Shown here in pieces: positions 9,740-19,640 of a stretch of 64,000 nt of DNA. Position numbers and translations under genes: made by a program. Each line of letters begins with the position of its first letter. The first letter of the stretch is position 1. Source of the DNA: Allobosea psychrotolerans. GTDB lineage: Bacteria; Pseudomonadota; Alphaproteobacteria; Rhizobiales; Beijerinckiaceae. The notes under the pieces are model-generated. The model did no database searches. It was not told the DNA's origin and saw only the letters and a list, made by a program, of their open reading frames with translations. The stretch lies in NCBI RefSeq assembly GCF_002917105.1, contig NZ_PQFZ01000002.1:62001-126000 (forward strand), written 5' to 3'.

Positions 9740-10972
9740 ATGCGCAGCGTGATCATCAGCGATTTCGGCTCGGTCAATGGCGGCGCAGCCAAGGTCGCGA
9801 TCGAGAGCGCGCGGGGGTTGGCCGAGGCCGGCGTCGAGATTGTCTTCGCCTGCGCCATCGGCCCCGTTTCCGACCGCCTCGATCATCCGCGCATCCAGGT
9901 CGAGATGTTCCGGGGCGAAGAGATCTGGAAGGTCGGCAGCAAGCTTGCCGCCGCGCGCCAGGGCATCTGGAATGCACCGGCCCATGCCTTTCTGAGCGCG
10001 CTTTTGTCGCGCCAGCCGGCAGGGACGCTGGTGCATCTGCATCAATGGACCAAAGCCTTCAGCCCGGCCGCGATTGCGGCGGCAGGCGAGAGCGGGCTGC
10101 CGGTCGCGATCACCATGCACGACTATTTTTCATTCTGCCCCGTCGGCGGCTATTTCGACTTCAGGGCCGGCGCGCCCTGCACGCGCGAGCCGATGTCGGT
10201 CAGCTGCATCGCCAGCAATTGCGACCGCGCCTCTTACGTCCACAAGCTGGTGCGCGTCGCCCGGCAATGGCGCTCGGACGAGGCGATGCGCAGCCTCAAG
10301 GCGCCGCTCTTCATCCATGTCAGCGATTTCGCCCGGCGCTTCGCCGAGCCGTTCCTTCCCAAGACCGCGCGCCATGCCGTGGTCGAAAACATGATGGAAG
10401 CCGAAAAGCGCCCGCCGGCGGACGTTGCGAGCAACCGGCATGCGTTGTTTCTGGGGCGTTTCACGCAGGAGAAGGCTGGCGACATACTGGCGCGTGCGGC
10501 ACTGATCGCCGTCATGCCGGTGCGTTTCGTCGGCGAGGGGCCGCTGGCGGAGGAGATCGCGCGGATCAATCCTCACGCCGAGATTCGCGGCTGGGTTCCA
10601 GCCGAGCGCGTGTTCGACGAGATCGCCCAGGCGCGCTGCCTCGTGTTGCCTTCGCTCTGGTACGAGCCGGGGCCTCTGGTGATCGCCGAGGCGCGCTCGC
10701 TCGGCGTGCCGGTCGTGCTGGCGCGCACCACCGGCCCGGCGAGCTGGATTGTCGACGGCGAGGATGGGCTGTTGGTCGATGGTGGCGATGTCGCAGGGCT
10801 GGCGACGGCGCTCGACCGAATGAAGGACAAGGCCGTAGCGGCAGCGATGGGGCAGACTGCCTATAGTCGCTACTGGGCCGACCCACTGACGACGGAGCGC
10901 CATGTGGCGCGCACGATCGAGGCCTATCGCGGCGCCATCATGGGCGCGCCGCCACTGACCGCCTCGGCCTGA
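9740..10972 (+). CDS. GT4-family glycosyltransferase
   Basis: 410 aa from the ATG at 9740, preceded by GGAGGTG at 9728-9734; the open frame extends upstream to 9506 but without motif content. Typical GT-B fold features: SDFGSVNGGAAKVA at the N-terminus, the LFLGRFTQEK start of the C-terminal domain, and the EPGPLVIAEA segment (the E-x7-E retaining-transferase motif) followed by SLGVPVV. It should move a sugar from a nucleotide donor to a glycan or lipid. Four Cys cluster at the TMHDYFSFCP to ASNCDRA region. The convergent FkbM methyltransferase suggests a small cell-surface glycan locus. Confidence 0.85.
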   Translation: MRSVIISDFGSVNGGAAKVAIESARGLAEAGVEIVFACAIGPVSDRLDHPRIQVEMFRGEEIWKVGSKLAAARQGIWNAPAHAFLSALLSRQPAGTLVHLHQWTKAFSPAAIAAAGESGLPVAITMHDYFSFCPVGGYFDFRAGAPCTREPMSVSCIASNCDRASYVHKLVRVARQWRSDEAMRSLKAPLFIHVSDFARRFAEPFLPKTARHAVVENMMEAEKRPPADVASNRHALFLGRFTQEKAGDILARAALIAVMPVRFVGEGPLAEEIARINPHAEIRGWVPAERVFDEIAQARCLVLPSLWYEPGPLVIAEARSLGVPVVLARTTGPASWIVDGEDGLLVDGGDVAGLATALDRMKDKAVAAAMGQTAYSRYWADPLTTERHVARTIEAYRGAIMGAPPLTASA

Positions 10973-10999
10973 GGTAGAGCATGCCTTGCCGGAATGGCG

Positions 11000-11929
11000 T
11001 CAAACGAAAGCTTCCGGCCAACTTTCCTTCCGCCTGAGCGCAATCAGGTTATAGCCCTTCGTCCGATCGCGCTTATAGGCATCAAGCTCCTCCGCCTGCG
11101 TGATGGCGACGATGGCGTCGTCGCACAGGAGATGCACGAGAAGGCCGCGCTCCTCGATAATATGGCGCGTCAGTGCATGCGTGGGGTCGGAGCCGTGATC
11201 CTCGTAGATCACCAATGCATCCTGGGCGAGGGCGCATTCCATGCCCGTAAGGGCCTCCCGCTCGACCCCTTCGACGTCAAGCTTCACGACCAAACGGCGC
11301 CCGGACCAGCCCTCCCGTTCGAGCAATTCATCGATGGTGATGGAAGAAACGATCTCGCCGCTCGAGTCCTGGCCTGCGGCGGCAATGCCGCGCGCCTCAT
11401 GAGCGGCGTCGCTCAGCGAGACCGCGATGTCCGAGCGGTCGAGAATGGCGCGATGGAAGAGTTTGATTTTGTCGAGATGAGGCTCGGCATTGGCAACGAG
11501 CATGGCGAAGGTCGTGGCCGACGCTTCTACCGCGAGGACGGGCTTGCCACCGCCACATGAGGGCGCGGCGACGAAGACGGACCAATAGCCGATATTCGCT
11601 CCGCAATCGACGAAGCTGTAGTCGATATGGGCCAGAAGCCGGAGGAAGCGGGCCATTTCAGGCTCGTGGTCATAGGATCGCAGCAACATCCGGTTCCAGT
11701 AGGGATCGCGGGCAGGGAAACGCACCTCGGCGTCCTGCCCCAAGCGGATGCGCGCCGTTCGATCGGTCCAGACAGCAGAGCCCACGAGGCGGCAGGCCTT
11801 GTAGAGGCCGCGTTGCATGAGCGGACGCGATAGCGCGCCATAGCTGTCGAGCGCGCCGATGAGCGCGCGTTCGCGCCATCCGACATCAATCAAGCGGCCG
11901 GTTGTGCGGTCAACGGCAATGTCGGTCAT
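11000..11929 (-). CDS. FkbM-family methyltransferase
   Basis: A 309-aa SAM-dependent methyltransferase of the FkbM type. SAM-binding motif I is FVDCGANIGYWSV and the family's C-terminal signature VVKLDVEGVEREAL is present, ending in GYNLIALRR. These enzymes O-methylate sugars or natural products; beside a GT4 glycosyltransferase gene a glycan substrate is the reasonable inference. It converges with the glycosyltransferase, with 27 bp between their stops. Confidence 0.85.
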   Translation of the reverse strand: MTDIAVDRTTGRLIDVGWRERALIGALDSYGALSRPLMQRGLYKACRLVGSAVWTDRTARIRLGQDAEVRFPARDPYWNRMLLRSYDHEPEMARFLRLLAHIDYSFVDCGANIGYWSVFVAAPSCGGGKPVLAVEASATTFAMLVANAEPHLDKIKLFHRAILDRSDIAVSLSDAAHEARGIAAAGQDSSGEIVSSITIDELLEREGWSGRRLVVKLDVEGVEREALTGMECALAQDALVIYEDHGSDPTHALTRHIIEERGLLVHLLCDDAIVAITQAEELDAYKRDRTKGYNLIALRRKESWPEAFV

Positions 11930-12052
11930 GGCGAGCTTTATCTGGGGCCTGGCGCCCGGTCCCTACCGCAAGAGCTTTTCGGCAAGGTAAAGGCGATCGT
12001 CGAAAATGAAATATCGCAGCCCGGCCACGTATTGGCGCCAAGCGCAAAAATA

Positions 12053-12181
12053 CCGGTGCGGCGTCATCTCGAAACGCGCCACATGCTGCATCGTGAACTC
12101 GATATCGCTCTCGATGAAGTCGTCGTTGAAGGTGCCGCCGGCCTTGATCAAGGCGTTGCGCTTCTTGAGCGTGTCGAGCGC
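12053..12181 (-). pseudogene. Decayed 3' fragment of glutamine synthetase (glnA)
   Basis: About 129 bp match glnA positions 14339-14466 with about 14 substitutions and no internal gap (near 89% identity by hand alignment). Translated, the fragment reads with DDFIES and VARFEMTPH intact, but some 9 of 42 residues differ (for example Y to D after FIES), so most changes are non-synonymous, as expected for drift. Similarity stops at TPH, before the glnA C-terminus, and the frame runs on into unrelated sequence. It sits just past the MATE gene stop and has no start codon of its own. The catalytic part of the enzyme is absent. Confidence 0.8.
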
Positions 12182-12243
12182 ACCGGCCCAGTTTATCGCA
12201 ACCTCATCGGAGGACACGGCGCATGGGAGACCGCAGCCCGAAC

Positions 12244-13632
12244 TCAGTGCGTTTTGCGGAACCAGGCTCCCGACCGAACCGCGGCCAACAGCATCGTGCC
12301 GTAGACCATGAGCGCCAGGCCCAACGCGGCAAACAGCGCCTGAAGCGAGCCGCTCAGGCGCAGCACGAGCCAGCCGCCGCCGAGCGCGATGGCGAAACGC
12401 ACGAAGCCCGCCGTCACGGGCCATAGCAACCGGCCCGCGCCCTGCGATGCGAAATAGAGAGCAAGACCCAAGCCGAAGAAGCCGTAGGTCGGGCCGACAT
12501 AGCGCAGATACTGGCTGCCCGTCTCGATCGCGCCCGGAGCGGCCGTGAACAGGCCTAGCCAGGCGGCAGGCCAGAGCGCCGCCGCCAGCCCGATCGCTTC
12601 GGTCATGGCGAAGGCGATGCCCCCTCCGATCATCGCGACCCGCATCGCCCGCTCGGGCTGGCCGGCGCCGATATTGGTGCCCACGAGTGCGACCAGCGGC
12701 GCGCCGAGGCCGAAGACGAGCGGGATCAGGAGATACTCCAGCCGCGCCCCGGTGCCAAAGCCTGCCACCGCATCGACGCCGGCATGGGCCGCGACCATCG
12801 CGGTCGACAGCGCGATGGTGAGGTTTGTGAACAGCGAGGTGATGGAGCCGACGGCGCCGATGCGCAGGATGTCGGCGAAGATCGCCCAGCGCAGACGAAT
12901 CCAGGCGAAGCGCACGACATTGCGACCGGACAGGATATGCCAGCCCAGCACAACCGCGCCGCCGAGATAGAACAGCACCAGCGCAGCCCCGCCGCCGGCG
13001 ATACCGAGCGCGGGAAACGGCCCCCAGCCAAAGATCAGCAGTGGCGAGAGAGGCACCAGCAGCGCGACGCCGACGCAGATCACCAGCGCCGGAACCAGCA
13101 TGTTGCCGGTGCCACGAATGACGCTGGCTAGCCCATTCATGATCCAGAGGAGGGCGGTGCCGGCAAAGACCACATCGGAATAGGCCAGCGCCGCCTCGAG
13201 TTCGCCCCCCTTGCCCCCGAGCGCCTGGTAGATCGGCCGGCCGAAGGCGAGCATCACGACCGAGAAGAACAGGCCGAGCGCGAGATTGATCAGGATCGCA
13301 TGCAGGACGATGGCGTCGGCCTCGCTGCGGCGGCCGGCGCCGAGCGCGCGCGCCACGGCGGACGAGATACCGCCCCCCATCGCGCCGGCGGAGATCATCT
13401 GCATCAGCATGACCGGAGGAAAGACCAGCGCCATGCCGGCGAGCGCGTCGGTCCCGAGCCGCGAGATCCACCAGGTCTCGATCAGCCCCGTTGCCGATTG
13501 CGCCAGCATGATCAGGATATTGGGCCAGGCCATGTGCAGCAGCATCGGCAGGATCGGATCCTGGAGCAGGCGCAGGGTGCGCGCGCTATGGGCCGGCGCC
13601 ATGGCGGTCGTCGGGGCGGGAACCGCGCTCAT
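12244..13632 (-). CDS. MATE-family multidrug efflux transporter
   Basis: A 462-aa polytopic inner-membrane protein with about 12 hydrophobic segments and the two-fold MATE repeat. MatE landmarks are visible: the N-terminal MAWPNILIMLAQS helix, ISRLGTDALAGMA and, in the second half, GTNIGAGQPERA. Such proteins export cationic drugs or metabolites using a Na+ or H+ gradient. Its start overlaps the stop of the HxlR regulator by 4 bp (13629-13632), so the two are translationally coupled, and the regulator probably controls this pump. Confidence 0.9.
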   Translation of the reverse strand: MSAVPAPTTAMAPAHSARTLRLLQDPILPMLLHMAWPNILIMLAQSATGLIETWWISRLGTDALAGMALVFPPVMLMQMISAGAMGGGISSAVARALGAGRRSEADAIVLHAILINLALGLFFSVVMLAFGRPIYQALGGKGGELEAALAYSDVVFAGTALLWIMNGLASVIRGTGNMLVPALVICVGVALLVPLSPLLIFGWGPFPALGIAGGGAALVLFYLGGAVVLGWHILSGRNVVRFAWIRLRWAIFADILRIGAVGSITSLFTNLTIALSTAMVAAHAGVDAVAGFGTGARLEYLLIPLVFGLGAPLVALVGTNIGAGQPERAMRVAMIGGGIAFAMTEAIGLAAALWPAAWLGLFTAAPGAIETGSQYLRYVGPTYGFFGLGLALYFASQGAGRLLWPVTAGFVRFAIALGGGWLVLRLSGSLQALFAALGLALMVYGTMLLAAVRSGAWFRKTH

Positions 13633-14123
13633 GCGCCCGACTCCGCGGCAGCAGCATAGCGCCGCTTGATCGCTGTCGTCGCGGCAGGGCCAGGCGCATG
13701 GCGGAAGACCGGGTCCGAGAGCGGCCGGCCGCTGATGCGATCAATCAGGATGGGCTCGGCCACAGCCCCGGTTTCACCGTTCAGGATGATGACGCTCGCA
13801 CCTTCCGGTGCGAAATGACGGTTGCCCCAGGTCAGCAGCGCCTGCAGCACCGGGCGGAAGTCACGTCCTCGCTCGGTCAGCAGATAGTCGAAGCGCGTCG
13901 GACGGTCGCTATAGGGGCGCTTTTCCAGCAGGCCGCTTTCGATGAGGCCGTTGAGCCGTCGCGTCAGCATGTTCGGCGCGATGCCTAGGCTGGCCTGGAA
14001 GCCGTCGAAGCGCGTGATGCCGGCGAAGGCGTCCCTCAGGATCAGGATGCTCCACCATTCCCCGACACGCTCCAGGCTGCGCGCGACCGGACAGCTCATC
14101 GCGCCGAAATCCTTGCGTCGCAT
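13629..14123 (-). CDS. HxlR-family transcriptional regulator
   Basis: A 164-aa winged-helix protein of the HxlR family: CPVARSLERVGEWWSILILR is the family's N-terminal phrase with its redox-type Cys, followed by RFDGFQASLGIAPNMLTRRL (recognition helix) and the wing YSDRPTRFDYLLTERG. The C-terminal 55 residues extend beyond the usual 100-120 aa. HxlR proteins often sense electrophiles or oxidants and control the neighbouring gene, here the overlapping MATE efflux gene. A 13-bp inverted repeat just upstream is the obvious candidate operator. Confidence 0.9.
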   Translation of the reverse strand: MRRKDFGAMSCPVARSLERVGEWWSILILRDAFAGITRFDGFQASLGIAPNMLTRRLNGLIESGLLEKRPYSDRPTRFDYLLTERGRDFRPVLQALLTWGNRHFAPEGASVIILNGETGAVAEPILIDRISGRPLSDPVFRHAPGPAATTAIKRRYAAAAESGA

Positions 14124-14143
14124 CAGTCGATTCCTGTTCTATG

Positions 14144-14189
14144 ACTTGCATGATGATAGCCAGCTTGCCTCGACTTTCATCATGCAAGT
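14144..14189. promoter_or_regulatory. 13-bp inverted repeat upstream of the HxlR-MATE operon
   Basis: ACTTGCATGATGA (14144-14156) and TCATCATGCAAGT (14177-14189) are perfect inverted copies separated by 20 bp, with centres 33 bp apart (about three helical turns). The nearer arm is 21 bp before the regulator's start codon. Position and symmetry fit two half-sites bound by HxlR dimers; this is inference. Confidence 0.6.
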
Positions 14190-14216
14190 TTCAAGTGGCA
14201 CCCTTGCGCCGAGCAC

Positions 14217-14247
14217 AAAAAAAACCGGGGCATTTCTGCCCCGGTTT
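14217..14247 (-). terminator. Intrinsic terminator of glnA
   Basis: On the glnA coding strand an 11-bp stem AAACCGGGGCA/TGCCCCGGTTT with a 4-base loop is followed directly by eight T residues. This is a textbook Rho-independent terminator, 62 bp past the glnA stop. Confidence 0.9.
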
Positions 14248-14308
14248 CGCAGGTGGACCGCGAGACGCGCGGTCGGGAGGAAGCGTGATTCCGCCTGAGC
14301 CCGAAGGC

Positions 14309-15718
14309 TCAGTAGGAGTAGTACATCGCGAACTCGACCGGGTGCGGCGTCATCTCGAAGCGCGCCACATCCTGCATCTTGAGTTCGATATAGCTCTCGA
14401 TGAAGTCGTCGTTGAAGACGCCGCCGGCCTTGAGGAAGGCGTTGTCCTTCTTGAGCGAGTCGAGTGCTTCACGCAGCGAACCGCAGACGGTCGGGATCTT
14501 CTTCAACTCGCGCGGCGGCAGGTCGTAGAGGTCCTTGTCCATCGCCGGGCCCGGATCGATCTTGTTGATGATGCCGTCGAGACCGGCCATCAGCATCGCG
14601 GCGAACGCGAGATAGGGGTTCGCCATCGGATCGGGGAAGCGGACCTCGACGCGCTTGGCCTTGGGCGAGGTCGTCCACGGAATACGGCAGGAGGCCGAAC
14701 GGTTGCGCGCGGAATAGGCGAGCAGAACCGGGGCCTCATAGCCCGGGACGAGGCGCTTGTAGGAGTTGGTCGAGGGGTTGGTGAAGGCGTTCAGCGCCTT
14801 GGCGTGCTTGATGATGCCGCCAATGTACCAGAGGCACTCCTGCGACAGGTCGGCGTACTTGTTGCCGGCCATGACGGGCTTGCCACCCTTCCAGATCGAC
14901 TGGTGGACGTGCATGCCCGAGCCGTTGTCGCCATAGATCGGCTTCGGCATGAAGGTCGCGGTCTTGCCGTAGCTCTGGGCGACGTTATGGATCGCGTACT
15001 TGTAGACCTGCATGGTGTCGGCCATGTGGGTCAGGGTGTCGAACTTCAGGCCGAGTTCGTGCTGGGCCGAGGCGACCTCGTGGTGGTGCTTCTCGACCTT
15101 GGCGCCCATGGCCGCCATGGCCGCCAGCATCTCGCCGCGCATGTCCTGCGCCGAATCCTGCGGCGGGACGGGGAAGTAGCCGCCCTTGGTGGCGATGCGG
15201 TGGCCGAGATTGCCGCCTTCATAGTCGGTCATGCCGTTGATCGGCAGTTCGACGTTGTCGAGCTTGAAGCCGGTGTTGTACGGGTCGGCGGAGATCTTGA
15301 CGTCGTCGAAGACGAAGAACTCGGCCTCGGGACCGACATAGATGGTGTCGCCGATGCCGGTCGACTTCAGATAGGCCTCGGCCTTCTTGGCGATGCCGCG
15401 CGGGTCGCGGTTATAGGGCTCGCCGGTGGCGGGCTCGAGCACGTCGCAGGTGATGACCATGGTCGCTGCGGAGAAGAACGGGTCCATGACGGCCGTCGTC
15501 GGATCCGGCATCAGCAGCATGTCGGACTCGTTGATGGCCTTCCAGCCGGCGATCGAGGACCCGTCGAACATCGTGCCCTCGGCGAAGATGTCCTCATCGA
15601 TCATCGTGACGTCGAACGTCACATGCTGCCACTTGCCGCGCGGGTCGGTGAAGCGGAAGTCGACATACTTGACGTCGTTGTCCTTGATCGCCTTGAGGAC
15701 ATCCTTGGCGCTCTTCAT
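14309..15718 (-). CDS. glnA: Glutamine synthetase type I
   Basis: A 469-aa GSI-beta enzyme making glutamine from glutamate, ammonia and ATP, a cytoplasmic dodecamer. Visible are [10 protein letters not shown] near the start, [10 protein letters not shown] (substrate loop), the GSGMHVHQS metal/ATP region, [17 protein letters not shown], and Tyr398 in DLYDLPP, the adenylylation site used by GlnE. The C-terminal VEFAMYYSY is intact. glnB lies 97 bp upstream in the same direction and the P-II protein controls this enzyme's modification state. A strong terminator follows. Nitrogen regulation through NtrBC (also in this window) is expected from the family. Confidence 0.98.
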   Translation of the reverse strand: MKSAKDVLKAIKDNDVKYVDFRFTDPRGKWQHVTFDVTMIDEDIFAEGTMFDGSSIAGWKAINESDMLLMPDPTTAVMDPFFSAATMVITCDVLEPATGEPYNRDPRGIAKKAEAYLKSTGIGDTIYVGPEAEFFVFDDVKISADPYNTGFKLDNVELPINGMTDYEGGNLGHRIATKGGYFPVPPQDSAQDMRGEMLAAMAAMGAKVEKHHHEVASAQHELGLKFDTLTHMADTMQVYKYAIHNVAQSYGKTATFMPKPIYGDNGSGMHVHQSIWKGGKPVMAGNKYADLSQECLWYIGGIIKHAKALNAFTNPSTNSYKRLVPGYEAPVLLAYSARNRSASCRIPWTTSPKAKRVEVRFPDPMANPYLAFAAMLMAGLDGIINKIDPGPAMDKDLYDLPPRELKKIPTVCGSLREALDSLKKDNAFLKAGGVFNDDFIESYIELKMQDVARFEMTPHPVEFAMYYSY

Positions 15719-15815
15719 CTCAGCATTCCTCTTGAAAGCAGTTTCTCAACATTGACTGATCCGCGGTGTGTCCAAACCACCGGGACGCAGAACCTTCGGG
15801 TCGGGATTGAAGCCC

Positions 15816-16465
<650 letters not shown>

Positions 16466-17983
16466 GTGAAGAGAGCTGACAAAACCGAGCTGATGCTGCT
16501 GGGCGTGGCCGATATGGCAGCGGCCGATCGCGCGACGATCGCGGCCGGCACGCCGGGGCTCACGCTGATGGAGCGGGCAGGGCGCGCCGTCGCCGACGCG
16601 GTCAGTCGCCGCGCTCGCCCCGGCGACGGCGTGCTCGTTCTCTGCGGCCCGGGAAACAATGGCGGCGACGGTTTCGTCGCGGCGCGCTTGCTACGCGAGC
16701 GCGGCTTTGACGTCACCGTAGCACTGGCCGGCGAGCGCTCCGCTCTGACGGGCGATGCCGCCGCCATGGCTGCACGGTGGACCGGGTCAATGGCGCCGAT
16801 CACGGCCATCGTACCGCAGGATCACGCCTTGATCGTCGACGCGCTTTATGGCGCGGGCCTCAACCGGCCCCTGGCCGGCGACGTTGCGGGGCTCGTCGCA
16901 GCGGTCAATGCGGCGGACAGGCCGGTGATCGCGGTCGATGTGCCGAGCGGGTTGCCGGGCGATAGCGGCCGGCCCGAGGGCGCGGTCGTACAGGCAGACG
17001 AGACCGTGACCTTTTTTCGACTGAAACCCGGCCATCTGCTCGAGCCCGGGCGTGGGCTCTGCGGGGTCGTCACGCTTGCCCAGATCGGCCTGACGCCGGA
17101 GACCGTCTTCGGTGCGGGCGGGTTGAAGCCTGCCATGTTCCGCAATGGCCCTGCCTTGTGGCGCGAACTCTGGCCGAGACATCGGCGCGATACGCATAAA
17201 TACCGCCGCGGCGCCGTTCTCGTCGTGGCTGGCGGATTGTCCGGGGTCGGCGCGCCGCGGCTCGGCGCAAGGGCGGCGCTTCGCATCGGTGCGGGCCTCG
17301 TCACCGTGGCTTGTCGTCCCGAGGCCCTGGCCGCCCATGCGGCCCGCGGGCCCGACGCCTTGATGCAGAGGCCGATTCCATCCGAGGCCGCTCTTCGGGA
17401 CTTGCTTGATGACGGGCGTCTTGGCGCCGTCCTGATCGGACCGGCCCTGGGGCTCGATGCCGAGGCGAGATCTGCGGTGATGGCTGTGCTGCGCGCCGGC
17501 ACTCCGGCAGTGTTCGATGCGGATGCGTTGACGCTGCTCGCCTCACGGCCGGGATGGCTCCGCCGCCGGCCTAAGCCCTGCGTGCTGACGCCTCATGAAG
17601 GCGAATTCGCGCGCTTGTTTGGCAATGACGAGCGGATCGTCACGCAGGCGTCGAAGCTGGAACGGGCGAGGCTGGCCGCAGCCGCCTCGGGAGCGGTCGT
17701 CGTGCTGAAGGGGGCCGATACCGTGATTGCCGACCCCGATGGCAGGGCGGCGATCAACGCGACAGGATCCTGGGCGCTGGCGACGGCAGGGGCGGGCGAT
17801 GTACTGGGCGGCCTCATCGCCGGATTGCTGGCGCAGGGCATGCCGGCCTTCGAGGCGGGTTGCGCTGCAGTCTGGCTGCACGGCAAGGCTGGCGAAGCGC
17901 TCGGTCCGGGCCTGATCGCCGACGATCTGCCGGAAGCGATCCCGCCTCTCGTCACCCCCGCCTTGGCAGATGATGACGCCTGA
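16466..17983 (+). CDS. nnr: Bifunctional NAD(P)H-hydrate epimerase / ADP-dependent NAD(P)H-hydrate dehydratase
   Basis: A 505-aa fusion that repairs damaged NADHX and NADPHX. The N-terminal YjeF epimerase part (about 1-215) has TLMERAGRAVADAV and GPGNNGGDGFVAARLL; the C-terminal ribokinase-like dehydratase (about 220-505) has LTPHEGEF and the anion-hole/catalytic segment ATAGAGDVLGG. The GTG start at 16466 is used here; the ATG at 16493 is an alternative. It is divergent from glnB, an arrangement seen in other Hyphomicrobiales, and a strong hairpin follows its stop. Confidence 0.95.
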   Translation: MKRADKTELMLLGVADMAAADRATIAAGTPGLTLMERAGRAVADAVSRRARPGDGVLVLCGPGNNGGDGFVAARLLRERGFDVTVALAGERSALTGDAAAMAARWTGSMAPITAIVPQDHALIVDALYGAGLNRPLAGDVAGLVAAVNAADRPVIAVDVPSGLPGDSGRPEGAVVQADETVTFFRLKPGHLLEPGRGLCGVVTLAQIGLTPETVFGAGGLKPAMFRNGPALWRELWPRHRRDTHKYRRGAVLVVAGGLSGVGAPRLGARAALRIGAGLVTVACRPEALAAHAARGPDALMQRPIPSEAALRDLLDDGRLGAVLIGPALGLDAEARSAVMAVLRAGTPAVFDADALTLLASRPGWLRRRPKPCVLTPHEGEFARLFGNDERIVTQASKLERARLAAAASGAVVVLKGADTVIADPDGRAAINATGSWALATAGAGDVLGGLIAGLLAQGMPAFEAGCAAVWLHGKAGEALGPGLIADDLPEAIPPLVTPALADDDA

Positions 17984-17999
17984 AGGCGTGCCAACCTTC

Positions 18000-18027
18000 A
18001 GGCCCGCCTTCCGAGGAAGGCGGGCCT
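18000..18027. terminator. Hairpin between nnr and the PRC-barrel gene
   Basis: AGGCCCGCCTTCC (18000-18012) and GGAAGGCGGGCCT (18015-18027) are perfect 13-bp inverted copies 16 bp past the nnr stop. There is no adjacent T-tract, but a GC-rich stem of this length between convergent genes probably ends transcription in both directions. Confidence 0.65.
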
Positions 18028-18090
18028 GCTCAATTATCTCCCGATCATCAGCCCTGATCGAACGCGGCGCCGATCAGTTTCGAAGTTCGA

Positions 18091-18648
18091 TCAGGTGCCG
18101 GCATAGGAAACGGCTGGCGCGGCCTGGAGCTGATCCTTGGTCAGGTTGATCTTGCCGTGATCAGGATACATCGCCGGAGCCTTGGCGGCCGGCGGTGTCG
18201 AAGCAATGCCGCCTCCCGCCACTCCGCCGGAGCCGCTGCCTGCGCCGCCACTTGGCGACGGAGCAGGCGTTGCGGCGGCCAAGGGCTGGTCGCTCCAACT
18301 CACCTGCTCGAAGGGAATGGCGACATCCTTGGCGCCGATGCCGAGGAAACCGCCGACGCCGACAGTGATCATTTCGACCTTGCCGGTCTTGTCGAACAGC
18401 AGCTCTGTCACGCCGCCGACCTTCTTGTCGTCGGGGCCGTAGATATTCACGCCGATCAATTTCGAGGCGCGCCACTTCCCCTGGCCGGCGAGATTCTGCT
18501 CCGGCGCCTTGGTGCTGCCGGCGGACGGAGCCGGCGCGGAGGTGGACGGCGACGGCGCGTTCGGGCTCGGAGCGCTGGTCTGCGCGATGGCGGTCGCCGC
18601 GAGCATGGCGAAACCGATGGACGTCAGAGCGATACGACGCTTGAACAT
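18091..18648 (-). CDS. Exported PRC-barrel domain protein
   Basis: A 185-aa protein with a cleavable signal peptide (residues 1-22, ending in ATAIA-QT), a Ser/Pro/Ala-rich linker (25-50), and a PRC-barrel core (about 58-120: WRASKLIGVNIYGPDDKKVG, then VGVGGFLGIGAKDVAIPFEQV). A Gly/Ser-rich linker and a short conserved-looking tail (LTKDQLQAAPAVSYAGT) follow. Periplasmic PRC-barrel proteins of this layout are abundant in Hyphomicrobiales and lack a defined function. GGAGG lies on the coding strand just upstream of the ATG at 18648. Confidence 0.85.
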   Translation of the reverse strand: MFKRRIALTSIGFAMLAATAIAQTSAPSPNAPSPSTSAPAPSAGSTKAPEQNLAGQGKWRASKLIGVNIYGPDDKKVGGVTELLFDKTGKVEMITVGVGGFLGIGAKDVAIPFEQVSWSDQPLAAATPAPSPSGGAGSGSGGVAGGGIASTPPAAKAPAMYPDHGKINLTKDQLQAAPAVSYAGT

Positions 18649-18950
18649 ATGAGCCTCCTGTCAGTAACCGCAAGTAGCGGTATGCAGGACAAACGCACGG
18701 TCAGCGCATTTGTTCATGGCCCGGTCGGTTAAAAAGCGTTTTCCTGACTCATCTGCCGTTCTGAACGCATCGAGCGCTCGCAGCGCGACACATGGCGCGA
18801 GCGCAAACACATGAGGTCACGTCTCAAGAGCCAATATTTTGCCTCAATCTCAGACCGCCAGGAGAAGCTATGCCATCGGCACTTCGCCTTGCCCCTGTGA
18901 AAGCTATATGCTCTCGCCGGACGTCGAGCGGAGTGACTGGCCTCGCGATC
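18649..18950. other. Intergenic region, no gene seen
   Basis: 302 bp between the starts and stops of two minus-strand genes. It should hold the PRC-barrel gene's promoter. A plus-strand frame opens at 18870 behind an AGGAG but runs antisense through the lipoprotein gene and reads like non-coding sequence. Confidence 0.5.
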
Positions 18951-19385
18951 TCAATTGAGCGGACTGCATTCCATTCGCACCCGCTGGCCTGGCTGCGCAA
19001 ATGTCTGGCAGGACACGGTGGTCGGCAGCGGCGCGGGAGTCTCCGCGGTCGAGGCCGGAATGAGCTTTGGCTGGGGCGCGACTGGCTTTGGTATGGCGAG
19101 ACGCGTTGGGGCAGGCTGTGGCTTGCGCGCCTGCAGAGGCTTGGTCGATGGAACGATCATCGGCTGAGGCTCTGTCGCCGGCACGGTTTCCACGACAGCG
19201 ATCTGAGGTTGCTGCGGCCGCTCTTCCGCTTTGGGTTGCCAAGGCCGCCAGGCGCTCAATTGCGTGAAGGCCTCCATGGTCGGCTTGGTGATCGTTTCCG
19301 CGGCCGGAATCGTTTGTCCCATGCATCCCGCGAGAGCCAAACCCGTCAGGCACGCCGCAGTTGCGCGGCTGTTGATGGTCATCAT
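18951..19385 (-). CDS. Hypothetical lipoprotein
   Basis: A 144-aa protein with a lipoprotein signal peptide: charged start, hydrophobic stretch and lipobox LALAGC giving Cys21 as the acylated residue. The mature part is Pro/Gln/Lys-rich and extended (residues about 50-120), ending in a short segment with two Cys (VSCQTFAQ, RMECSPLN) that could form a disulfide. No family is recognised. Met2 could equally be the start. Confidence 0.65.
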   Translation of the reverse strand: MMTINSRATAACLTGLALAGCMGQTIPAAETITKPTMEAFTQLSAWRPWQPKAEERPQQPQIAVVETVPATEPQPMIVPSTKPLQARKPQPAPTRLAIPKPVAPQPKLIPASTAETPAPLPTTVSCQTFAQPGQRVRMECSPLN

Positions 19386-19640
19386 CGTCGCCCCTTCCTG
19401 CTACTTCCTCCGCCACTCCAGCGGACTGTAGCCTAAATCGACGACATGCCTGTGTAAATCTGTGGAATTCAGCGTCGCGTGTCGATTTTCCCGGCTTGGC
19501 TCAGCGGATAGAAGCACAGCCCCAGTCATATCGCGAGGCGTTAGCGCGACGGTCGCGAAATTCTCAACCTTGGAAATCTGTGCCCCGGCACTCAAATGGG
19601 AGGCCGTTTACGTCTGCAATCAGAACGTTGCTGAAGACGC

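Noticed and set aside
11963-13471. 502-codon minus-strand frame joining MATE shadow sequence to the glnA fragment
   Set aside because: Most of it is an out-of-frame shadow of the MATE gene; only the 129-bp glnA-like part is meaningful, and that part has no start.
18870-19436. Plus-strand frame with an AGGAG in front of its ATG
   Set aside because: It runs antisense through the lipoprotein gene, is rich in Arg/Gly and has no recognisable domain; the lipoprotein has a clean signal peptide and lipobox.
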